NCBI RefSeq assembly: GCF_034351645.1
Contig: NZ_CP133782.1
Location: 1,245,001-1,309,000, forward strand
Origin: Pseudomonas sp. DC1.2
GTDB lineage: Bacteria; Pseudomonadota; Gammaproteobacteria; Pseudomonadales; Pseudomonadaceae
Length of the DNA stretch: 64,000 nucleotides
Direction of reading: 5' to 3'
This document shows, in pieces, positions 60,127 through 64,000 of this stretch. A program made the translations under genes and the position numbers. Positions within the stretch are counted from its first letter, which is position 1. Every line of letters begins with the position of its first letter. The notes under the pieces were generated by a model. It did no database searches and was not told the DNA's origin. It saw nothing but the letters and a program-made list of their open reading frames with translations.

Positions 60127-61188
60127 ATGACTCAGCGAAAAATCATCCACGTCGACTGCGACTGTTTTTACGCCGCTATAGAAATGCGCGACGACCCGCG
60201 TCTGGCGGGTAAGCCGCTGGCGGTGGGGGGCTCTGCGGACCGGCGTGGGGTCGTTGCGACCTGCAATTACGAAGCGCGTGCTTACGGCGTTCGTTCGGCC
60301 ATGTCGTCCGGGCATGCCTTGAAGCTCTGTCCTGACCTCACCATCGTCAAACCTCGAATGGAGGCTTATAGAGAAGCGTCGAAGGAAATTCAGACGATCT
60401 TCCGTGATTACACTGACTTGATTGAGCCGCTGTCCCTGGATGAGGCCTATCTGGATGTTTCTGACAGTGCGCATTTCGGCGGCAGTGCCACGCGCATTGC
60501 TCAGGACATTCGCCGTCGGGTCTCCAATCAGTTGCACATCACCGTCTCAGCGGGCGTCGCACCCAACAAGTTTCTCGCGAAAATAGCCAGTGACTGGAAG
60601 AAGCCCAATGGTTTGTTCGTGATCACGCCGGACCAGGTTGAGGATTTTGTCAGTGGCTTACCTGTCAGCAAGTTGCACGGTGTGGGCAAGGTCACGGCCG
60701 ATAAACTGGGCAAGCTCGGCATCGTCGATTGCTCGCAACTGCGTGAATGGAACAAGTTGGCGCTGGTCCGAGAGTTTGGCAGTTTCGGTGAGCGACTCTG
60801 GAGTCTGGCTCGTGGGATTGATGATCGGTTGGTGCATAACAACAGTCGTCGGCAGTCGATCAGTGTCGAAAATACTTACGACGTTGATCTGCCGGATCTG
60901 GTGAGCTGCCTGGATAAACTGCCAGAGTTGCTGGACACCCTCGGTGCTCGGATGGCGCGAATCGACAGCAGCTATAGGCCGGGTAAGCCGTTTGTCAAAG
61001 TGAAGTTCCATGACTTTACCCAGACCACTTTGGAGCAGGCTGGCGCCGGGCGGGATTTGGGGAGTTATCAGTTACTGCTGACCCAGGCATTCAATCGCGG
61101 CGGCAAGCCGGTGCGTTTGCTAGGGGTAGGCGTGCGGCTGGAGGATTTGCGCGGAGGGTTTGAGCAGATGGAGTTGTTTGAGCGCTAG
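60127..61188 (+). CDS. dinB: DNA polymerase IV
   Basis: Y-family translesion polymerase, error-prone and SOS-induced. Start ATG 60127 (MTQRKIIHVDCDCFYAAIEM, catalytic Asp residues in the HVDCDCFYA motif) gives 353 residues; earlier in-frame starts would lie across the SOS box. Second catalytic segment SLDEAYLDVS; helix-hairpin-helix GVGKVTADKLGKLG; C-terminal little-finger domain. No beta-clamp motif is obvious beyond the final QMELFE-type stretch (EQMELFER), which fits. Confidence 0.96.
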   Translation: MTQRKIIHVDCDCFYAAIEMRDDPRLAGKPLAVGGSADRRGVVATCNYEARAYGVRSAMSSGHALKLCPDLTIVKPRMEAYREASKEIQTIFRDYTDLIEPLSLDEAYLDVSDSAHFGGSATRIAQDIRRRVSNQLHITVSAGVAPNKFLAKIASDWKKPNGLFVITPDQVEDFVSGLPVSKLHGVGKVTADKLGKLGIVDCSQLREWNKLALVREFGSFGERLWSLARGIDDRLVHNNSRRQSISVENTYDVDLPDLVSCLDKLPELLDTLGARMARIDSSYRPGKPFVKVKFHDFTQTTLEQAGAGRDLGSYQLLLTQAFNRGGKPVRLLGVGVRLEDLRGGFEQMELFER

Positions 61189-61318
61189 CGACAGGTGTTT
61201 GATGACATGGGCGTGAGGCCCGCGTTTGCGAGCAAGTCCATTGTCACGCGAGGTTTGCGTAGGGTCGCAAACTTCATGTGGCGGCGGACTTGCTCTGGGA
61301 GCGGGGCAACTGAAGCGT

Positions 61319-62272
61319 TTAGTTTGGCCCTGGATCTGCCACCAGTCGGCCCGCATCCCTGGTCAGTGACTTGAGGAATTGGGTTTGAAGCTCCGGATCG
61401 TTGCGGGTCAGCTCGATCAGGCTCTGCTCCAGCTCGCTGGCCTCTTCTTCCAGGCCCAGTTCCGACAGGCGTTTCACCCGGTGAACCCACTGGCTGACTT
61501 CGTCGTCTTCCAAGTCGTCATAGATCAGTCGATGGGCTTCGAGCAACTTGCTGCGTAACGTGCTGCTGATCGCCAAAGACGAGTCAGTATGCACATCGTC
61601 CTGGGCGTCCTCGACACTGATCTGCAGCTTGCTCAGATGATTGATGTCATGTTCGGCGAACGGGCTGTCCAGCAGGTTCAGGCGCAATACGCCATTGCGG
61701 TCAGTGCTCAGTTCGAAGGTCTCCTTGCCGGCCTTGACCTGTACCGGGCGCTCGCTCCAAGGCAGGCTTGAATACTCCATGCGCTTGTCGCGCTGGACTT
61801 CGTCGATGCCCGCCAGATTTTGTTGTGCGCGGCCGTGAGAAGGGATGTTCATGAACGGGTTGATTCCGGCAATGCCGTAGCTGAGCCAATCCTTCGTCAT
61901 GCTGTCCGGCAGATTACCAAGGGCAAACACGTTAACGACATTCGCGCCAACACCGGCGACGATAGCCAGTGCGCCTAACGGGATCTCGTAAATCTCCCTC
62001 CAGGGCTGGTAGGGCGTGTAGCGATCATAGTGGCGCGTGACTTCGAACTCGGTGACTTCGAAAGTCTTTTGCTCGTGGATTCGCACTCGGCGTTGCGGCA
62101 ACTCAAGTATCTTGGGCTCGCCGACATCGATCTGCAGGCTGTGGTCGAGCAATTTGCGTTCGACCCGCTCCTCGTGCTCGCTGCGTTGTGACATCTGATT
62201 GGCACAGCCGCTGACCAGCAGGGCGCCGCACAGGGCGGCACCACCGAGGCCTAAGGTGTTTCGCTTGAACAT
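61319..62272 (-). CDS. Hypothetical lipoprotein upstream of proS
   Basis: 317 residues. Signal peptide and lipobox LLVSGC put the acylated cysteine at 23. The mature protein has a hydrophobic stretch near residues 100-120 (IPLGALAIVAGVGANVVNVF) and two helical, acidic segments near the C-terminus. A conserved Pseudomonas gene next to proS (as PA0957 in P. aeruginosa, by position). It is downstream of proS on the same strand across 17 bases, so likely cotranscribed. Function unknown. The 61189-61318 gap carries degenerate REP-like sequence. Confidence 0.8.
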   Translation of the reverse strand: MFKRNTLGLGGAALCGALLVSGCANQMSQRSEHEERVERKLLDHSLQIDVGEPKILELPQRRVRIHEQKTFEVTEFEVTRHYDRYTPYQPWREIYEIPLGALAIVAGVGANVVNVFALGNLPDSMTKDWLSYGIAGINPFMNIPSHGRAQQNLAGIDEVQRDKRMEYSSLPWSERPVQVKAGKETFELSTDRNGVLRLNLLDSPFAEHDINHLSKLQISVEDAQDDVHTDSSLAISSTLRSKLLEAHRLIYDDLEDDEVSQWVHRVKRLSELGLEEEASELEQSLIELTRNDPELQTQFLKSLTRDAGRLVADPGPN

Positions 62273-62289
62273 GACGTCTCTATCTGGTG

Positions 62290-64000
62290 TCAGCGGCGGA
62301 TACGTGCCTGGAGGAAGGGCAGCACGTCAGCGACTGGCAGCGCTTGCGCCTCAGCCTCGGTGCGGCTCTTATATTCCAGATTGCCTTCGGCGAGGCCGCG
62401 GTCACTGACCACGATCCGGTGAGGAATGCCGATCAGCTCCATGTCCGCAAACTTGATGCCCGGGCTGGTTTTCTTATCGCGGTCGTCCAGCAGTACTTCG
62501 AAGCCGGCCGCCGTCAGCTCTGCGTACAGCTTGTCGGTGGCTTCGCGAACCTGTTCGTTGTCGTAGCGCAGCGGCACCAGGGCGATCTGGAACGGCGCGA
62601 GTGTGTCGCTCCAGATGATGCCCTTGTCGTCGTTGTTCTGTTCGATAGCCGCCGCGACCACGCGGGAAACGCCGATGCCGTAGCAGCCCATTTCCAGGGT
62701 GACCGGTTTACCGTTTTCGCCCAGCACTTCGCACTTCATCGCCTTGCTGTACTTGTTGCCCAGCTGGAAGATGTGCCCGACTTCGATGCCGCGCTTGATT
62801 TCCAGGGTGCCGTTGCCGTCAGGGCTTGGGTCGCCTGCCACGACGTTACGCAGGTCGGCTACGGTCGGAACCGGCAAATCACGCTCCCAGTTCACGCCGA
62901 AGTAGTGTTTGTCGTCGATGTTTGCACCGATGCCAAAGTCGCTCATCAGCTCAACCGAGCGGTCGATGATGATTGGCAGCGGCAGGTTCAGCGGGCCGAG
63001 GGAGCCGGCACCGGCGCCAATGGCGTCACGCAGTTCGGCTTCGGAGGCCATGACCAGTGGGCTGGCAACCCCAGGCTGGTTGGCCGCCTTGATTTCGTTC
63101 AGTTCGTGGTCGCCGCGGATGATCAGGGCAATCAGCTTGCCTGCTTCTTCGGCGTGAACCACGAGGGTCTTGATGGTTTTTTCGATCGGCAGGCCGAAAC
63201 CTTCAACCAGTTGTGCAATGGTCTTGGCGTTCGGGGTATCGACCAGTCGCAGTTCTTCGGCCGGCGCAGCACGCACTGTTTCGCGCGGAACAGCTTCGGC
63301 TTTCTCGATGTTGGCGGCGTAGTCGGAGCCGTTGCTGAAGACGATATCGTCTTCGCCGGATTCGGCCAGTACGTGGAACTCGTGGGAGCCGGCGCCGCCG
63401 ATGGAGCCGTTGTCGGCTTCTACAGGGCGGAATTTCAGGCCCAGACGGGTGAATACGTTGCAGTACGCCTTGTGCATGCGGTCGTAGGTGACTTGCAGCG
63501 ATGGCTGATCTGCGTGAAACGAGTAAGCGTCCTTCATGATGAATTCGCGGCCGCGCATCAAGCCGAAGCGTGGGCGAATTTCGTCACGGAATTTGGTCTG
63601 GATCTGATACAGGTTGATTGGCAGCTGCTTGTAGCTGCTTAGCTCATTGCGCATCAGGTCAGTGATCACTTCTTCGTGGGTCGGGCCGGCGCAAAAGTCG
63701 CGACCGTGGCGATCCTTGAAGCGCAGCAATTCAGGGCCGTACTCTTCCCAGCGCCCGGACTCTTGCCACAGCTCAGCCGGTTGGGTGCTTGGCATCAACA
63801 CTTCAAGAGAGCCGGCGGCGTTCATTTCTTCGCGAACGACGGCTTCGACTTTGCGCATCACTCGCAAACCCATCGGTAGCCAGGTGTAAAGGCCCGAGGC
63901 AAGTTTGCGGATCATGCCGGCGCGCAGCATCAACTGATGGCTGATGACGACCGCGTCGGAAGGCGTTTCTTTCTGTGTGGCGAGCAAAAATTGACTGGTG
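62290..64000 (-). CDS. proS: Prolyl-tRNA synthetase (start just outside window)
   Basis: Charges tRNA-Pro; class II aminoacyl-tRNA synthetase of the bacterial type. The frame is open to the last base of the window, where residues [16 protein letters not shown] are read; the true start is only a few bases beyond 64000 (M-R precede in relatives). The catalytic core ([41 protein letters not shown]), the inserted editing domain (about 230-390) and the C-terminal anticodon-binding domain are visible. About 570 residues in all. Confidence 0.97.
   Translation of the reverse strand, partial: TSQFLLATQKETPSDAVVISHQLMLRAGMIRKLASGLYTWLPMGLRVMRKVEAVVREEMNAAGSLEVLMPSTQPAELWQESGRWEEYGPELLRFKDRHGRDFCAGPTHEEVITDLMRNELSSYKQLPINLYQIQTKFRDEIRPRFGLMRGREFIMKDAYSFHADQPSLQVTYDRMHKAYCNVFTRLGLKFRPVEADNGSIGGAGSHEFHVLAESGEDDIVFSNGSDYAANIEKAEAVPRETVRAAPAEELRLVDTPNAKTIAQLVEGFGLPIEKTIKTLVVHAEEAGKLIALIIRGDHELNEIKAANQPGVASPLVMASEAELRDAIGAGAGSLGPLNLPLPIIIDRSVELMSDFGIGANIDDKHYFGVNWERDLPVPTVADLRNVVAGDPSPDGNGTLEIKRGIEVGHIFQLGNKYSKAMKCEVLGENGKPVTLEMGCYGIGVSRVVAAAIEQNNDDKGIIWSDTLAPFQIALVPLRYDNEQVREATDKLYAELTAAGFEVLLDDRDKKTSPGIKFADMELIGIPHRIVVSDRGLAEGNLEYKSRTEAEAQALPVADVLPFLQARIRR

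Overview
This window is chromosomal DNA from a Pseudomonas of the fluorescens group. The gene order matches conserved Pseudomonas blocks (accA-tilS-pyrG-kdsA-eno-ftsB-ispD; ispF-truD-surE-pcm-nlpD-rpoS-rsmZ-fdxA-mutS; cinA-recA-recX; erdR-dgkA; finR/fpr; mprF-virJ; dinB; proS). The protein sequences, REP-like repeats and the GacA/Rsm small RNA fit the same assignment. No integrase, capsid, terminase or CRISPR array was seen.

Layout. 1-15.8 kb is housekeeping: fatty-acid synthesis (accA), tRNA modification (tilS, truD), CTP, KDO and isoprenoid precursors, glycolysis (eno), cell division (ftsB), a LysR gene divergent from the glutathione-dependent formaldehyde detoxification pair (adhC-fghA), and the surE-pcm-nlpD-rpoS stationary-phase cluster. 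At 15.8-19.2 kb a ~3.4 kb island splits the two arms of what I read as the rpoS terminator. It holds a decayed IS150-type IS3 element, an apparent IS21-type terminal fragment, a lipoprotein gene and an intact 1231-bp IS3-family element. Just beyond it are rsmZ, fdxA and mutS.

22.9-39.3 kb, between mutS and cinA, is a P2-like contractile phage-tail bacteriocin (R-type tailocin). It comprises a RecA-cleavable LexA/CI-type repressor, an operator-covered promoter, a long leader containing an intrinsic terminator, a holin, baseplate V/W/J/I, a tail fibre and its chaperone, sheath, tube, assembly chaperones E/E' with a -1 frameshift, tape measure, U, X and D. An orphan fibre-tip fragment with its own chaperone follows, then a GH19 endolysin and nested Rz/Rz1. 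Absence of head, packaging and integration genes supports a bacteriocin rather than a prophage. The cluster sits directly beside recA, whose product is expected to trigger its repressor; recA and dinB each carry a LexA-type box.

39.3-54.2 kb returns to core genes: pncC/cinA, recA, recX, a LOG-family protein, a DTW protein, erdR, dgkA, finR/fpr, trmO, a DUF1456 protein, a pseudouridine-synthase homologue whose catalytic Asp appears replaced, a GNAT protein, rimO and kup. 54.3-55.2 kb is a small graveyard: a DUF3077-like gene with one in-frame stop behind a strongly structured leader, and a frameshifted type I restriction (HsdR) remnant. The remainder is virJ-mprF (aminoacyl-phosphatidylglycerol metabolism), two near-identical initiator tRNA genes, SOS-controlled dinB, a lipoprotein gene and the 5'-truncated proS.
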